Shown: positions 37,201-45,516, counted from the stretch's first letter. The stretch: 64,000 bases of DNA from Promethearchaeota archaeon (GCA_019058425.1 JAHPYZ010000004.1:962-64961), one strand, 5' to 3'. Made by a program: numbers and translations. Notes: generated from the sequence alone by a model not told the origin.

Positions 37201-37849
37201 AATTTATAGTTCAGATGCAATTGATTGGATTATTAATGATGATGGACCTACTGGTTATTATCGTGTTATCGCAAATAATTCTCTTGGGAATTATTATGTT
37301 TGCCAAGATTGGACAGTATGGACTAATAATATAAACCTGCAAATTCCCATCAATCGTACCACTTTGGGTTCATTTAATTATTCTATTGAATTTTATGATG
37401 AATTTGGTGTATATGGAGATATAACGGATATTCTTATTAATTTAATAAACTTGGCTCCATCAGTCAATACAGTTGATAGTATTGAGACTCAATTATCGGG
37501 TTCTGAGACTATAGATTGGATTATAACTGATGATGGTCCTAATGGTTATTATCGTGTTCTGGTCAACAATTCGTTAGGAGAACCGCAAGTATGGATTGGA
37601 TGGACAAACTGGAATGAAGGAGATAATCTCCAAATCGAGATTGATCGAAGAGAAACGGGAATGTTTGTATACACGATTGAGTTTTATGATGAATTTGGTG
37701 TATATGGAGATTCTAAAAGTATTATTGTAAACATCAGTGAATCCAATGAAGAAACTCCTCGGATCTCTTTTGGATTTATTTATCTAATTTTCAGTATAAT
37801 TACTATTTTTGCTATTGTATTGGTTATCAATCAAAAACATAACTTCTAA
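34232..37849 (+). CDS. Large surface protein: eight propeller-like repeats, seven Ig-like repeats, C-terminal membrane anchor
   Basis: The 1205-residue protein starts at TTG with a signal sequence (KKNIYILTFLIFLLFLIS). About eight repeats of 52-60 residues follow (about 50-490), built on DGxGGAIIxWxDxR...DIYAQRINSSGDxxW..NG, which suggests an eight-bladed beta-propeller. Then seven repeats of about 97 residues (about 500-1175) carry ETIDWIIxDDGPTGYYRVxANNSLGNYYVWQDW and INRTTLGSFNYTIEFYDEFGxYG. A C-terminal helix (FIYLIFSIITIFAIVLVI) and QKHNF anchor it. Many N-glycosylation sequons (NNS, NRT, NYT) are present. It is probably an adhesin or S-layer-associated protein. Repeats 5 and 6 are nearly identical in DNA, so the array has changed recently. 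Confidence 0.82.
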   Translation: MYKFKKNIYILTFLIFLLFLISTLSHNPSIQNLDNRIQNNEIQELLNLKSSTVEFAWKSNGLVICNETGDQGGIESISDENGGAILVWYDYREGNSDIYAQRIDSDGNQLWDPNGTLVCNSDGDQYRARICEDGDGGVIITWEDHRTGNYGIYAQRINSSGDVLWESNGTIISNYPTTQEVPSICSDGSGGAIISWDRRIATGNEDIFAQKINASGDTQWTPNGTVICSLSGYQIQPVMCSDGEGGAIIAWEDRRSDYDVYMQRINSSGDAEWTTNGVWIGDTTNGIYPDIISDGFGGAIISWRTYGNSNYDFYAERIDSSGTALWGPGGIAVAAEQGINNNQYYGKICSDGAGGAIFVYVDNPQAASDDDDLYAQKVDALGTIMWNSGGVPICVAAEDQRLQSIAYDGVGGAQIVWMDERDISSTSTDIYIQSINSSGDIQWQSNGEVVIQYSDAQRNPKIVSDREGSFYISWIDYRDGNYDIYAQCLKNEPPIVNNPHDIDTDMDGTERINWTIIDDGHSGYYRVIANNSLGNYYVWQDWTLWYNNTNLNTPINLTAPGNYNYSIEYYDYYRKYGEIDTVLVNISNNNPIVNQLSPIITYLNGTETIDWVITDDCPSGEYRVWANNSVGNNYIWRDWTTWNNGSALSVPINRSDVGNFNYTIEYKDLYNLYGKNSSVIITIADAIPTISVQNTFITSIYASNNISCTIYDDETSGFYRVIANNSLGNYYIWQDWKTWNSGFENKIEINRTIMGEYNYTIEFFDNNNQFGTPKSIRVFIVNDPPNCSEVADFETSIYSSDTIDWIIYDDGPTGYYRVLANNSLGNYYVWQDWTVWTDNTNLQIPINRTTFGLFNYSIEYYDEQSEYGVLKDIIINLTQYKPTINHLADFSTSIYSSDAIDWIINDDGPTGYYRVIVNNSLGNYYVWQDWMVWTDNTNLHIPINRTTLGSFNYTIEFYDEFLEYGEVSNIIITIIQNIPTINSLADFSTSIYSSDAIDWIINDDGPTGYYRVIANNSLGNYYVCQDWTVWTNNINLQIPINRTTLGSFNYSIEFYDEFGVYGDITDILINLINLAPSVNTVDSIETQLSGSETIDWIITDDGPNGYYRVLVNNSLGEPQVWIGWTNWNEGDNLQIEIDRRETGMFVYTIEFYDEFGVYGDSKSIIVNISESNEETPRISFGFIYLIFSIITIFAIVLVINQKHNF
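35740..37740 (+). repeat. Seven tandem repeats of about 291 bp inside the surface-protein gene
   Basis: The Ig-like unit starts near 35750, 36040, 36330, 36620, 36905, 37196 and 37490. Units from 36890 and 37181 share over 120 bases that are almost identical, exactly 291 bases apart, which keeps the frame (97 codons). This points to recent in-frame duplication or gene conversion. Earlier units are more diverged. Confidence 0.85.
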
Positions 37850-38031
37850 ATTATCTTTTTTTCAATATCTTTTTTGGTTTTTGTATAAGAAAACGTCTGA
37901 ATATGAAGAAACACTTAAGATCTCCTATTATGAAACCAAAATAAAGTTTAAATATGAATATTTATCTTAATCTCATAAGTGTAATCCATAAGTATAAATT
38001 ATTTATAGGAGGAAAATTTAAAGCTAAGAAA

Positions 38032-38874
38032 ATGTGGTCGATAAAGAACAAAATAATTTTAAGCATTTGTTTAATTTTTACAATTTCTATGGGAGGTCTT
38101 CTCTTTTATCTTTTAGACCCAAACATTTCAAGCACCTCTATAAGTTATAATCGTCCATCTGATAATCCGTATCATATAAATAGTTATCCATATTGTTTAG
38201 AAGATGATTTTCTAATGAGTGGAATTGATTTAGATATTCGATACGATGCAAATTTGTCATTTGTTAATCATAATCAAGGAGGAATGACTGGATATTTCTT
38301 ATATTTTCAGAATAATTTTCATTATCAATCAAATTCAAGATATTTAAGAATTAAACATAATTTAGCAATTACTTCTTTGATCGAAAAAACGGTATATACC
38401 AAAGAAATTGACACTTGGATAGAACAACTTCATGAAGAAGAATGGAGAAATCCAGAAGAATTCAATATATTTACAAATATGGATTATTCTCTTCCATCTG
38501 GCTATATTTACGACAACTTGGTTATTGAACAAAATTGTATCGAAGAGAATCATAAGTGGTTAGATTTGGGAATATTTCTCATAGGTCCTTTTAAACAAGT
38601 AGTGGGTTATAATCTTGCATCGATTTCTATTATTAATACTAATGCGAAAATGGCATATTATGGGTTAGAGGAAGTGGTGAATAATACAAAAACTTTGATG
38701 AAAGTAAAGGAATTTATTATACGTGATTATATATCTTGGGAAGTTTATCAGTGCCGACTATTTGGATGGAAACTTATTACATCTAAAACTTATTATCTAG
38801 GAAATTATATGCTAGAAGCATTTAATGGAATTGAAAGATCTATTGGGATTGATTTTGTCCCCTTAAATCTATAA
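38032..38874 (+). CDS. Exported or membrane-anchored protein of unknown function
   Basis: One hydrophobic segment near the N-terminus (KNKIILSICLIFTISMGGLLFYLL) is followed by an extracellular domain of about 250 residues with no recognised fold. It has scattered aromatic residues and a CRLFGWKLITSKTYY segment near the end. The frame extends up to an ATG at 37954, but residues before MWSIKNK look like translated leader, and the ATG at 38032 places a short basic n-region before the hydrophobic core. A GGAGG at about 38010 is rather far (about 18 bases), so the start is uncertain. It follows the surface repeat protein on the same strand and may be exported with it. Confidence 0.55.
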   Translation: MWSIKNKIILSICLIFTISMGGLLFYLLDPNISSTSISYNRPSDNPYHINSYPYCLEDDFLMSGIDLDIRYDANLSFVNHNQGGMTGYFLYFQNNFHYQSNSRYLRIKHNLAITSLIEKTVYTKEIDTWIEQLHEEEWRNPEEFNIFTNMDYSLPSGYIYDNLVIEQNCIEENHKWLDLGIFLIGPFKQVVGYNLASISIINTNAKMAYYGLEEVVNNTKTLMKVKEFIIRDYISWEVYQCRLFGWKLITSKTYYLGNYMLEAFNGIERSIGIDFVPLNL

Positions 38875-38946
38875 TCTTTATTTTTTTAATTTGGACTAGC
38901 AAAAAAATTTGTTAATAATTTCTAAATATATTAGTTCCTTTGAGGA

Positions 38947-39876
38947 TTATTTAAAAAAAACAGCTAAGTTTCTGGGAAGAACCTCATAATAATTTTCTAA
39001 ATCATATTCCACTATTTTCTCTTTAGTTGCTATAGGGAGTTCTTCTAAACTTTCTCCTTTTAATATTAAACTTAATTCTGCTTCACTAAATTCAGGTCCA
39101 AGTTCAGTCCAATTTATAACCTTTTTATTAGCAGGGCATACTTTTTGACAATGAAGGCACCCAACTAAACAATTATGCCATGCAGGATCGAACCATTCTG
39201 GAAAGGTCATTTCTGGTGGTAATTCATTGTGGTATGTAATACAACGTTCGGCTCGCAAAAGGAAACGATCAGTTGGAATTGCTTGCGTTGGACACTTACG
39301 TGTACATGCGGAGCATTCCTTACATAAGTCCATCATTTTTAATTCATACCAATTATCCTCCTCAGTTGGAAAATCTGAATATAATGTTGTTAAGCGATGA
39401 AAACTACCCATTCCCGGTACATAAGTAATATTATTTCTACCATATTCAGCTAATCCACTACGCACTGCTATAGTTTTCTGTGGAATTCGAGCATATACAG
39501 CTTTATATCCCATTGGTTTTAATATTTCATTAACTAACTCCGTTATTTGATTAACAATATTAAGCCCGTACAAATAGGTTGGAGGTATAAGCAATGACTT
39601 TTTTTCATTCTTCCAGTGAAAAACAGCTTCAAATTGAGGCACTGGAACTGAAATTATAAAAAGAGACCTGATTTGAGGAAGATCCACATCTGTTTTGAAT
39701 TCAAAAAATGATTGATAATTATCATAAAATTCGGGATCAAAACGATTTTGCGTATGATGCTTGGTAATATCATGACGTATGTCCGGAATGTGTTCAGCAG
39801 ACAAAATTTTGCCTTTATAACCTTTTTCTTCTAAAATTTTATAAAAATCTTTTATTACATCATCATTATTATTCAT
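38947..39876 (-). CDS. QueG-like 4Fe-4S double-cluster protein
   Basis: The 309-residue protein ends with two ferredoxin-type motifs, CKECSACTRKCPTQAI and CLVGCLHCQKVCPANKKV, separated by a CITYHNELPPEM segment. The middle part (KTIAVRSGLAEYGRNNITYVPGMGSF) matches the region of epoxyqueuosine reductase QueG that reads GLGWIGKN in bacteria. QueG reduces epoxyqueuosine in tRNA with cobalamin and two [4Fe-4S] clusters. Archaeal relatives of this family often lack a queuosine pathway, so another cobalamin-dependent reduction is possible. The ATG at 39876 is 5 bases after GAGTGA and is preferred over the GTG at 39885. An Lrp regulator gene lies upstream on the same strand. Confidence 0.75.
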   Translation of the reverse strand: MNNNDDVIKDFYKILEEKGYKGKILSAEHIPDIRHDITKHHTQNRFDPEFYDNYQSFFEFKTDVDLPQIRSLFIISVPVPQFEAVFHWKNEKKSLLIPPTYLYGLNIVNQITELVNEILKPMGYKAVYARIPQKTIAVRSGLAEYGRNNITYVPGMGSFHRLTTLYSDFPTEEDNWYELKMMDLCKECSACTRKCPTQAIPTDRFLLRAERCITYHNELPPEMTFPEWFDPAWHNCLVGCLHCQKVCPANKKVINWTELGPEFSEAELSLILKGESLEELPIATKEKIVEYDLENYYEVLPRNLAVFFK

Positions 39877-39942
39877 AAATATCACTCTCTTAACATAGTA
39901 GGAAATTTATTTTTAATTTATACAACATATGATTTATCAAAC

Positions 39943-40416
39943 CTAATATTCTGAATTGTCTTCTTTTATCTCAAAAGTAATTCTAGGATCTTCCTTTATG
40001 GTACAAAATGCAATAAGAGATTCCATATTTTTAATACCTGGCATTTTACTGATTTCCTTGGTGAGATCGTGCAATGCTAGATTATTATTAACCTTTACTT
40101 TTAGCAAAATATCCCATTCGCCGGCAATTTCGTGAACCTCCATTACATCATCATTTTTCGCTATCTCTGCTGCAAAATCACAGCAATCTGTTTCAATTTT
40201 GAGACTTATTTTAATCCACGCAGTAGTTGGTTTCCCTACTTTTTCGGCAGAAATTAATGGAACTATACCAGTTATAATGTCATCCTTCTTCATCTGCTTA
40301 ATTCTTGAAAATACAGTTGATGGAGATTCTCCAATTTTATCTGCTAATTTTCTATAGGTTATACTTGCATCTTTTTGGTATTCTTTAAGTATAATTTTAT
40401 TTAAGTTATCAATCAT
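39943..40416 (-). CDS. Lrp/AsnC-family transcriptional regulator
   Basis: The 157-residue protein has an N-terminal helix-turn-helix (YQKDASITYRKLADKIGESPSTVFSRIKQM) and a C-terminal RAM/ligand domain (VMEVHEIAGEWDILLKVKV, then MPGIKNMESLIAF). Lrp-type proteins form dimers and octamers and respond to amino acids or related metabolites. It is the upstream neighbour of the QueG-like gene on the same strand (66 bases) and is divergent from the DUF3795 gene, so it may control either. The ATG at 40416 fits the family's start. Confidence 0.9.
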   Translation of the reverse strand: MIDNLNKIILKEYQKDASITYRKLADKIGESPSTVFSRIKQMKKDDIITGIVPLISAEKVGKPTTAWIKISLKIETDCCDFAAEIAKNDDVMEVHEIAGEWDILLKVKVNNNLALHDLTKEISKMPGIKNMESLIAFCTIKEDPRITFEIKEDNSEY

Positions 40417-40460
40417 TTTATATTGTTTATTTTTTGTATATTATTTCTAGATATTATTTC

Positions 40461-40472
40461 AAAATATATAAA
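40461..40472 (-). promoter_or_regulatory. Putative TATA box for the Lrp gene
   Basis: On the minus strand TTTATATATTTT is centred about 50 bases before the ATG at 40416, which would give a leader of about 25 bases. It lies back to back with a plus-strand TATA box, making a compact divergent promoter region where the Lrp protein itself could bind. Confidence 0.4.
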
Positions 40473-40496
40473 CTTTGCTGGACAGATTGCATAAAA

Positions 40497-40504
40497 TTTA
40501 TATA
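40497..40504 (+). promoter_or_regulatory. Putative TATA box for the DUF3795 gene
   Basis: TTTATATA is centred about 62 bases upstream of the ATG at 40563. Transcription about 25 bases downstream would leave a leader of some 35 bases. Confidence 0.35.
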
Positions 40505-40562
40505 AGATCTGTACAATACAATATTATCATAATAAAATGTAGTAAAAATTAAAAAAATACAA

Positions 40563-41075
40563 ATGTTAGAAACTTATTTTACGTCTGGTTATTGGAGAAT
40601 GTATAAAATGACTGAGGTAAAAAAGGAGTTATTGGCGCCATGTGGGTTATATTGTGGAGTATGCAGGATTTATAAGGCTCATAAGGATAATAATGTAGAA
40701 TTCAAAAAAGAAATATTACCTACACTTAATGATTTTGGAGCGAAAACTGTAGATGATATAGCTTGTACAGGATGTTTATCTGATGGTGTTATATTTCACT
40801 TTTGCCAAGAATGTCCGATTAAAGATTGTATAAAGAGTAAGAACATTGAAGGATGTTACCGATGTGAGGATTTTCCTTGCGAAATTATTACAAATTGGCC
40901 AGATCCCTTAGATAAAAAAGTAATGCTTCGCGCTATTCCTGCATGGCGAGAACTTGGAACAAAAAAATGGGTTGAAGGCGAGGAACACCGATATCAATGT
41001 CCAAAATGTGGAAATCAATTATATCATGGAGCTATAAAATGTAAAAAATGTGGAACTGAAGTAGATTTAGATTGA
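40563..41075 (+). CDS. DUF3795 Cys-rich protein with C-terminal zinc ribbon
   Basis: The 170-residue protein has the DUF3795 pattern LLAPCGLYCGVCRIYK (about 22-37), CTGC, CQECPIKDC and GCYRCEDFPC, eleven cysteines in all, likely binding metal or an iron-sulfur cluster. The last 35 residues form a separate zinc ribbon (QCPKCGNQLYHGAIKCKKCG). DUF3795 proteins are common in anaerobic archaea and bacteria; their function is unknown. Alternative starts are the ATG codons at 40563, 40599 and 40608; the family domain begins after the last of them, so the first 15 residues may not be translated. It is divergent from the Lrp gene. Confidence 0.8.
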   Translation: MLETYFTSGYWRMYKMTEVKKELLAPCGLYCGVCRIYKAHKDNNVEFKKEILPTLNDFGAKTVDDIACTGCLSDGVIFHFCQECPIKDCIKSKNIEGCYRCEDFPCEIITNWPDPLDKKVMLRAIPAWRELGTKKWVEGEEHRYQCPKCGNQLYHGAIKCKKCGTEVDLD

Positions 41076-41139
41076 TTTCATTAAAATAAGAAATAAGGAT
41101 TTAAAAAAAATTAGTTATGTATATTAATTTTTGGTTAAT

Positions 41140-41643
41140 TCAAGGAATATATGTTTGAACCATTAATGTACTAGAAAAAATATTGTTAGCACTATCACTT
41201 CCAAATATACTGATTGTTGCATTATGAGCTCCGGCTGTAACTGTATCCAGTGAAAGTTGACATGAAATGGGTACTTCAATACTGTCAGCAGTGGTTCGAA
41301 TAACCCACCAAGGATAGGTAGGACCACTTAATCTAACACCATCTAAAACAAAATTGAATTGTATATATGAATTTGCTCCAGCAGCAACTTCAGCCCTAGT
41401 GTTAAAGTGAAAATAAATCGATTCTCCAGAACTTACAGTAAAGTCTATTGTTAGTTGATCAACGATTATAATTGTAGATATAGGATTAGTAGTTGTTTCA
41501 CCATAATGAAAATCATACCAAGTGTTTTTAACACCAGATCCTCCCGCTGCAGGGGCAGCAAAAATCAATTGATACACACCTATCCCCAAAGCGCCTAATG
41601 CGATTAATAAAGCTAAAACCGCCAAACCTGAAGATTTTGCCAT
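41140..41643 (-). CDS. Small exported beta-rich protein with N-terminal signal anchor
   Basis: The 167-residue protein starts with a single hydrophobic helix (SSGLAVLALLIALGALGIGVYQLIF) followed by an AAPAAGGSG spacer and a beta-rich domain with IYFHFNTRAEVAAG, YIQFNFVLDGVRLSG and AGAHNATISIFGSDS. The domain looks like a small jelly-roll or adhesion-type sandwich held at the outer surface. The function is not known; the very regular N-terminal helix with GxxxG motifs suggests it is a defined family. GAGGT lies about 7 bases before the ATG, supporting the start. It stands alone between the DUF3795 and RCK genes. Confidence 0.7.
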   Translation of the reverse strand: MAKSSGLAVLALLIALGALGIGVYQLIFAAPAAGGSGVKNTWYDFHYGETTTNPISTIIIVDQLTIDFTVSSGESIYFHFNTRAEVAAGANSYIQFNFVLDGVRLSGPTYPWWVIRTTADSIEVPISCQLSLDTVTAGAHNATISIFGSDSANNIFSSTLMVQTYIP

Positions 41644-41781
41644 AATTTTATACCTCTAATTTTAATATATTTCAACTTAGATTTCTTTTTTGAAGATTTA
41701 TTAATTAATTAATTATATAGAAATACTTCAATAAAAAAATAGTATAAAATCCTTAGAGTTAATTTACATGCTAAATTGTTC

Positions 41782-42945
41782 TCACTTTATTGTATTGCTT
41801 GAACAAATTGCTGAATCTGGTGGAACTTCTTTTTGAAGCATTTTGAATGCCCTCCTAGAAGACGAGAAAGTTTTAGCATTATACTTTTTCACTAGTTCTA
41901 CAAGTTCTTCATCAAATACCCGTACAAATACTCTTATAAATGGATATCGTAAATGAAGTTTCGCCGTCAGATAGAGTAATTCATCAAATTCTGAATCCCG
42001 TTTCCAACATATGAATACCTGCGAAACACTTTCCATATTTACATGATCCCGCAAATCGCTTAAAAAGCGAGCAAATTCATTTATGATGTGGAGTCTTTCA
42101 TTTACTACAAATTCGATACCATCATGTTCATCATCAAAAAGATAAACTTCACGTTCAGGTTGTGTAGAGATATGATAAGCAATTCGATGAGTGAGACTGT
42201 CGCGACCTATCACAATAGCATTTCCAGTCTTATCTGCTGTCCATTTTTCAATACTTTCCATTGTCCATTTTGATGTGGAAAAAGGATGTGCATTTAATGG
42301 GTGTGCTTTGAGATATTCTTGCACGTGGTCTTCAAAAGCTCGGACATAAATTGGAACTTTTGGATTCATTTTACGTATTTTTTCCGTACAAATTATAGCA
42401 ACTCTGACATCTCCGACAATAATAAAAACTTCCTTCGCTTGTTCAATGTTTGCAAGTTTAAGATTAGTTGTTTCAGTAGCATCCCCTACTACAATAGGTT
42501 GACCTGCATTAATAAGATCTTCCACTGCTTCTTCATCATCTTCAATAACACAGAAAGGTCTTTTGCATTCGAGACAGGATTCAATTATTCTTTTAGTCAG
42601 ATGATGAAATCCAATGATTACTGTATGATTTTTCTTGTGGCTGGCAAGAATTCTGCTAGTTATAATTGGATTATACTTTTCGAGTAATTCTCCAATGATA
42701 AAACCAAAAACAATGACTTCCAATAATATCGGCCATAATAAAGCATATAAATTCGCAAAATCACCTGCATCAATAGGAGAACGCACAGTTAACGAGTATA
42801 GGAAAATTATCCCTAGATTTTGACCAGATTCTGTAATGAGAAAGAAAAGGAAACCACTCAACCAGAATAAAAAGAGAAATACAAACGCTAACTTGTATTG
42901 TTTAATCTTAAGTCGGAATTCTATGAAAAAGTTTACTAATTTCAT
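41782..42945 (-). CDS. 2TM-RCK (TrkA-N) channel-like protein without a canonical K+ filter
   Basis: The 387-residue protein has two membrane helices (about 18-38 and 66-86) with a pore-loop-like stretch between them. Two nucleotide-binding RCK/KTN-type domains follow: HTVIIGFHHLTKRIIESC then VIEDDEEAVEDLINAGQPIVVGDATE (about 108-160), and NAIVIGRDSLTHRIAYHI (about 242). The domain order is that of MthK-type K+ channels gated by cytosolic ligands. The selectivity filter TVGYG is absent; the corresponding loop reads SLTVRSPIDAGDFAN. It may pass another ion or act as a non-conducting sensor. Conserved GDATE marks the nucleotide-binding site. Confidence 0.75.
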   Translation of the reverse strand: MKLVNFFIEFRLKIKQYKLAFVFLFLFWLSGFLFFLITESGQNLGIIFLYSLTVRSPIDAGDFANLYALLWPILLEVIVFGFIIGELLEKYNPIITSRILASHKKNHTVIIGFHHLTKRIIESCLECKRPFCVIEDDEEAVEDLINAGQPIVVGDATETTNLKLANIEQAKEVFIIVGDVRVAIICTEKIRKMNPKVPIYVRAFEDHVQEYLKAHPLNAHPFSTSKWTMESIEKWTADKTGNAIVIGRDSLTHRIAYHISTQPEREVYLFDDEHDGIEFVVNERLHIINEFARFLSDLRDHVNMESVSQVFICWKRDSEFDELLYLTAKLHLRYPFIRVFVRVFDEELVELVKKYNAKTFSSSRRAFKMLQKEVPPDSAICSSNTIK

Positions 42946-43024
42946 AACTTAAGATAAAACACTCTTGTATAAAAAAGATTTGAATTGATAATATATTAAT
43001 GTTGGAAAACTCATTGTGAAAGAG

Positions 43025-43303
43025 TTATTCAATTGAATCGGGTCCTTCTGTTAGCTTAAAATAATAATTTAAGACTAAACCAATAATAAAAAATAAAGCT
43101 GTTCCAATACCAAGTCCTATTAGAATATCCATCCACAAGAAATTTATGAGATAAGCGTTATAAAGATATCCCGGTTGGATTTCTGTCAATATTTTAAAGT
43201 GAATAGCTGATATAACCAGGATACTCACAGTTGCACACACAATAAAGAAGATCACAAATAAAGCTTTTCTGGAATTTGAAATTTTTTCCTCTTTGAGTAT
43301 CAA
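43025..43303 (-). CDS. Small two-helix membrane protein
   Basis: The 92-residue protein has a basic lead, then two membrane helices (KALFVIFFIVCATVSILVISAI and LIGLGIGTALFFIIGLVLNYYF). It starts at TTG, 6 bases after a good GGAGA site, so the non-ATG start is well supported. Function is unknown. It sits upstream of the RCK protein gene on the same strand (79-base gap) and may be co-expressed, but no accessory-subunit family was recognised. Confidence 0.55.
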   Translation of the reverse strand: MILKEEKISNSRKALFVIFFIVCATVSILVISAIHFKILTEIQPGYLYNAYLINFLWMDILIGLGIGTALFFIIGLVLNYYFKLTEGPDSIE

Positions 43304-43415
43304 ATTTATCTCTCCTTAGGGTATATTATATAGTTTTATATGATTAAAATGGATTTTTATTAATGGTTCCACAATATAAAATATAAAATTCTCTTCTGAT
43401 TAAGATACTTTAAAT

Positions 43416-44057
43416 TCAAATCTTATCTTTCTGAACAATATAATCAATGTAGCTATCATCCATAACATGTCCATCTTCAAACTTCTTGTGTAGAATTCTT
43501 TTTTCCTTAAATATTATTTCGATATCCAAGTTATCAAAAAAATTATCAGATTCTTCATCGGTAAAAAAAGTATGCATGATTTTTTTATCGCCTTCAATTT
43601 GTATACATTCACCAGGATTAACTTCTTCACCTTCACCATAAAATCCCGAATCGACAGAAAGGAAATTAACGAAACAAAAACCCCCCGGTTTTAAGACCCG
43701 AATCATTTCATCTACAGCTTTTTTAATATCGAGTTTATTCATGTGAAATATAGTATTATAGGAGTATACATGCCCAAAATGGTCAGATTCAAAAGGAATT
43801 TCTCTCATATCGGCTAATTGCATAGAAAGTTCTAACTTATTTTGCTTTGCATACTCTTGTGCCTGTTGGAATCGTTTTTCTGAAAACTCAATACCCATAA
43901 CATCAAATCCTAATCTTACAAAGAGTGCTTGCTTTGGGTTCGGTCCACCTGAACCACAATCGAGAATTGGTCCTTTAACATCAGATTCAGAAATATATGA
44001 TAAGAAATTATAGAAAGGAGCGGGATACAATAACTCGTTTGCGATATTCATAACCAT
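43416..44057 (-). CDS. SAM-dependent methyltransferase
   Basis: The 213-residue protein has a class I fold: motif I ILDCGSGGPNPKQALFVRLGF near residues 32-52, VMGIEFSEKRFQQAQEYA, QLADMREIPF, FGHVYSYNTIFHM, and VLKPGGFCFVNFL. The GSGGPNPK variant of motif I, with an insertion after the second Gly, is unusual. The substrate is unknown. Two ATG codons (44057, 44051) lie close together and either could start translation. Confidence 0.83.
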   Translation of the reverse strand: MVMNIANELLYPAPFYNFLSYISESDVKGPILDCGSGGPNPKQALFVRLGFDVMGIEFSEKRFQQAQEYAKQNKLELSMQLADMREIPFESDHFGHVYSYNTIFHMNKLDIKKAVDEMIRVLKPGGFCFVNFLSVDSGFYGEGEEVNPGECIQIEGDKKIMHTFFTDEESDNFFDNLDIEIIFKEKRILHKKFEDGHVMDDSYIDYIVQKDKI

Positions 44058-44169
44058 ATTAAATTCATATCATTAAAAAAGAAATCTAATCTTGCTGTTA
44101 ATATTTAAAATATTGTAAATCAAATAAAAATAGAATTATTATCATTAATCTTTTTAATATGCTTCTAAT

Positions 44170-45003
44170 TCAGGATGCACTCTTTTGAACCCACTCATGC
44201 ACAACCCTGAAAAATTCATCTGGAACCTCATAAAAGGGATAATGACCGCATTTTTCAAAGATGTATAGTTCAGAATTGGGAATACCCTCATGCATGCATT
44301 GAGCTTGGGAAGGGGGACAAATAAAGTCATCTTTACCTACTAAAATCAATGTTGGTACTTTAATTTTAGTAAGTTGGGAGATTACATTAAATTTCTCGAA
44401 CAAAATATCATTCCTTACTGCTGTTTCTGGATTTAAAATAATTTTATCTATTACTTTATTACTTATCTCTTCCATTTCAGAATTAAAGTCATAGAAATAT
44501 AAAGGGTTAAGGATTTTGAATTGATTTTTAAATTTTTCTACAGTAGGATCAACAGGAGCATTTAAAGTTTCAATCATTTCTGAGGTTGGATTTTTTTTTT
44601 GTACATTCGCCATAATTTCTTCCATGTTATCAAATGCTGGAGAAGTATCCATTAGTATCAGATAATTAATGTTCTTAGGATGCCGTATAGCATATTCTAA
44701 GGCAACCATTCCGCCAGCAGAATGCCCAATAACTCCTATTTTATTATATCCTAAACTTTCACGTAAAGCATCAGCATCATCAGCAAGTTGTTCAAACGTA
44801 ATAGTATTGATAGGAGGTCTTCCAGAACGGCCTACTCCTCTATGATCATAAAAAACCAGTTTGAAAGTATCACCCAAAGGATCAATTGCCGGACGTAAAT
44901 AAGAATGATCCATCCCTAAGCCTCCATGCATGACTAAAAAGGGAGTTCCCGAACCTAGTTCGTTATAATACAATTCAGTATCATTAACCTTTGCTATCGT
45001 CAT
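44170..45003 (-). CDS. Alpha/beta hydrolase, proline iminopeptidase-like
   Basis: The 277-residue protein has the oxyanion region VMHGGLGMDHSY, YDHRGVGRSGRPP, the nucleophile elbow GHSAGGMVALEYA with catalytic Ser near residue 98, the acid in VGKDDFICPPSQA, and the C-terminal His in KCGHYPFYEVP. The HGGxG and DHRGxGRS motifs are typical of proline iminopeptidases and related hydrolases. It is cytosolic, with no signal. The substrate is unknown. The ATG at 45003 is chosen over a TTG four codons upstream. Confidence 0.87.
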   Translation of the reverse strand: MTIAKVNDTELYYNELGSGTPFLVMHGGLGMDHSYLRPAIDPLGDTFKLVFYDHRGVGRSGRPPINTITFEQLADDADALRESLGYNKIGVIGHSAGGMVALEYAIRHPKNINYLILMDTSPAFDNMEEIMANVQKKNPTSEMIETLNAPVDPTVEKFKNQFKILNPLYFYDFNSEMEEISNKVIDKIILNPETAVRNDILFEKFNVISQLTKIKVPTLILVGKDDFICPPSQAQCMHEGIPNSELYIFEKCGHYPFYEVPDEFFRVVHEWVQKSAS

Positions 45004-45069
45004 GATTTTACACAAATATACTTTATTTTAATTATTAATCTTGAATAAGGATTTATCTTTAATAGTATT

Positions 45070-45516
45070 TTAACTCTTTTTTGTTACCCATTTAGGGACT
45101 CGGAAATCATCTACTATGATGCAAACTCCATGTTCCCAATCTGGATAAGGTTTTAGATCTAAAACTGGTGTATTATCTAAAGCATCGAGTCCCTTCACCC
45201 ATAGTATATTCTCTTCACGCTTTATTAGCTCAACTAAGGTTAAACCAATAGGATTTGGATGAATTGGAGCCCTTGTTGCAAAGATACCTATTGGCTTCGA
45301 ATCTACTGTTTTCCCAGGATGATGTAAGTACGTTGTATCCTTGATTTTGTCCATCCAGAAGATTATATAGATATGAGAGAACCCTTCAATACCATCCAAA
45401 GCTTTTGTCAAACTTTTTTCTATTATTATTTTTGAAATAAGGTTTCTATCTTTATCATCTTCGTTAGGTGACAATCTTTCTATAAAACCTATTGGTTTGA
45501 TTTGAATTAACTCCAT
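45070..45516 (-). CDS. trmO: TrmO-like tRNA t6A37 N6-methyltransferase
   Basis: The 148-residue protein matches the TrmO/TsaA (YaeB/VirR) family: IKPIGFIERLSP near the start, LDGIEGFSHIYIIFWM, then GIFATRAPIHPNPIGLTLVELI with the RxPxHPNPIG signature, and LDLKPYPDW. TrmO methylates N6-threonylcarbamoyladenosine at position 37 of certain tRNAs using SAM held in a single-sheeted beta-barrel dimer. The protein is at the short end of the family and lacks the extra C-terminal domain of the E. coli enzyme, as many archaeal members do. Upstream, 126 bases separate it from a divergent small membrane protein gene. Confidence 0.88.
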   Translation of the reverse strand: MELIQIKPIGFIERLSPNEDDKDRNLISKIIIEKSLTKALDGIEGFSHIYIIFWMDKIKDTTYLHHPGKTVDSKPIGIFATRAPIHPNPIGLTLVELIKREENILWVKGLDALDNTPVLDLKPYPDWEHGVCIIVDDFRVPKWVTKKS

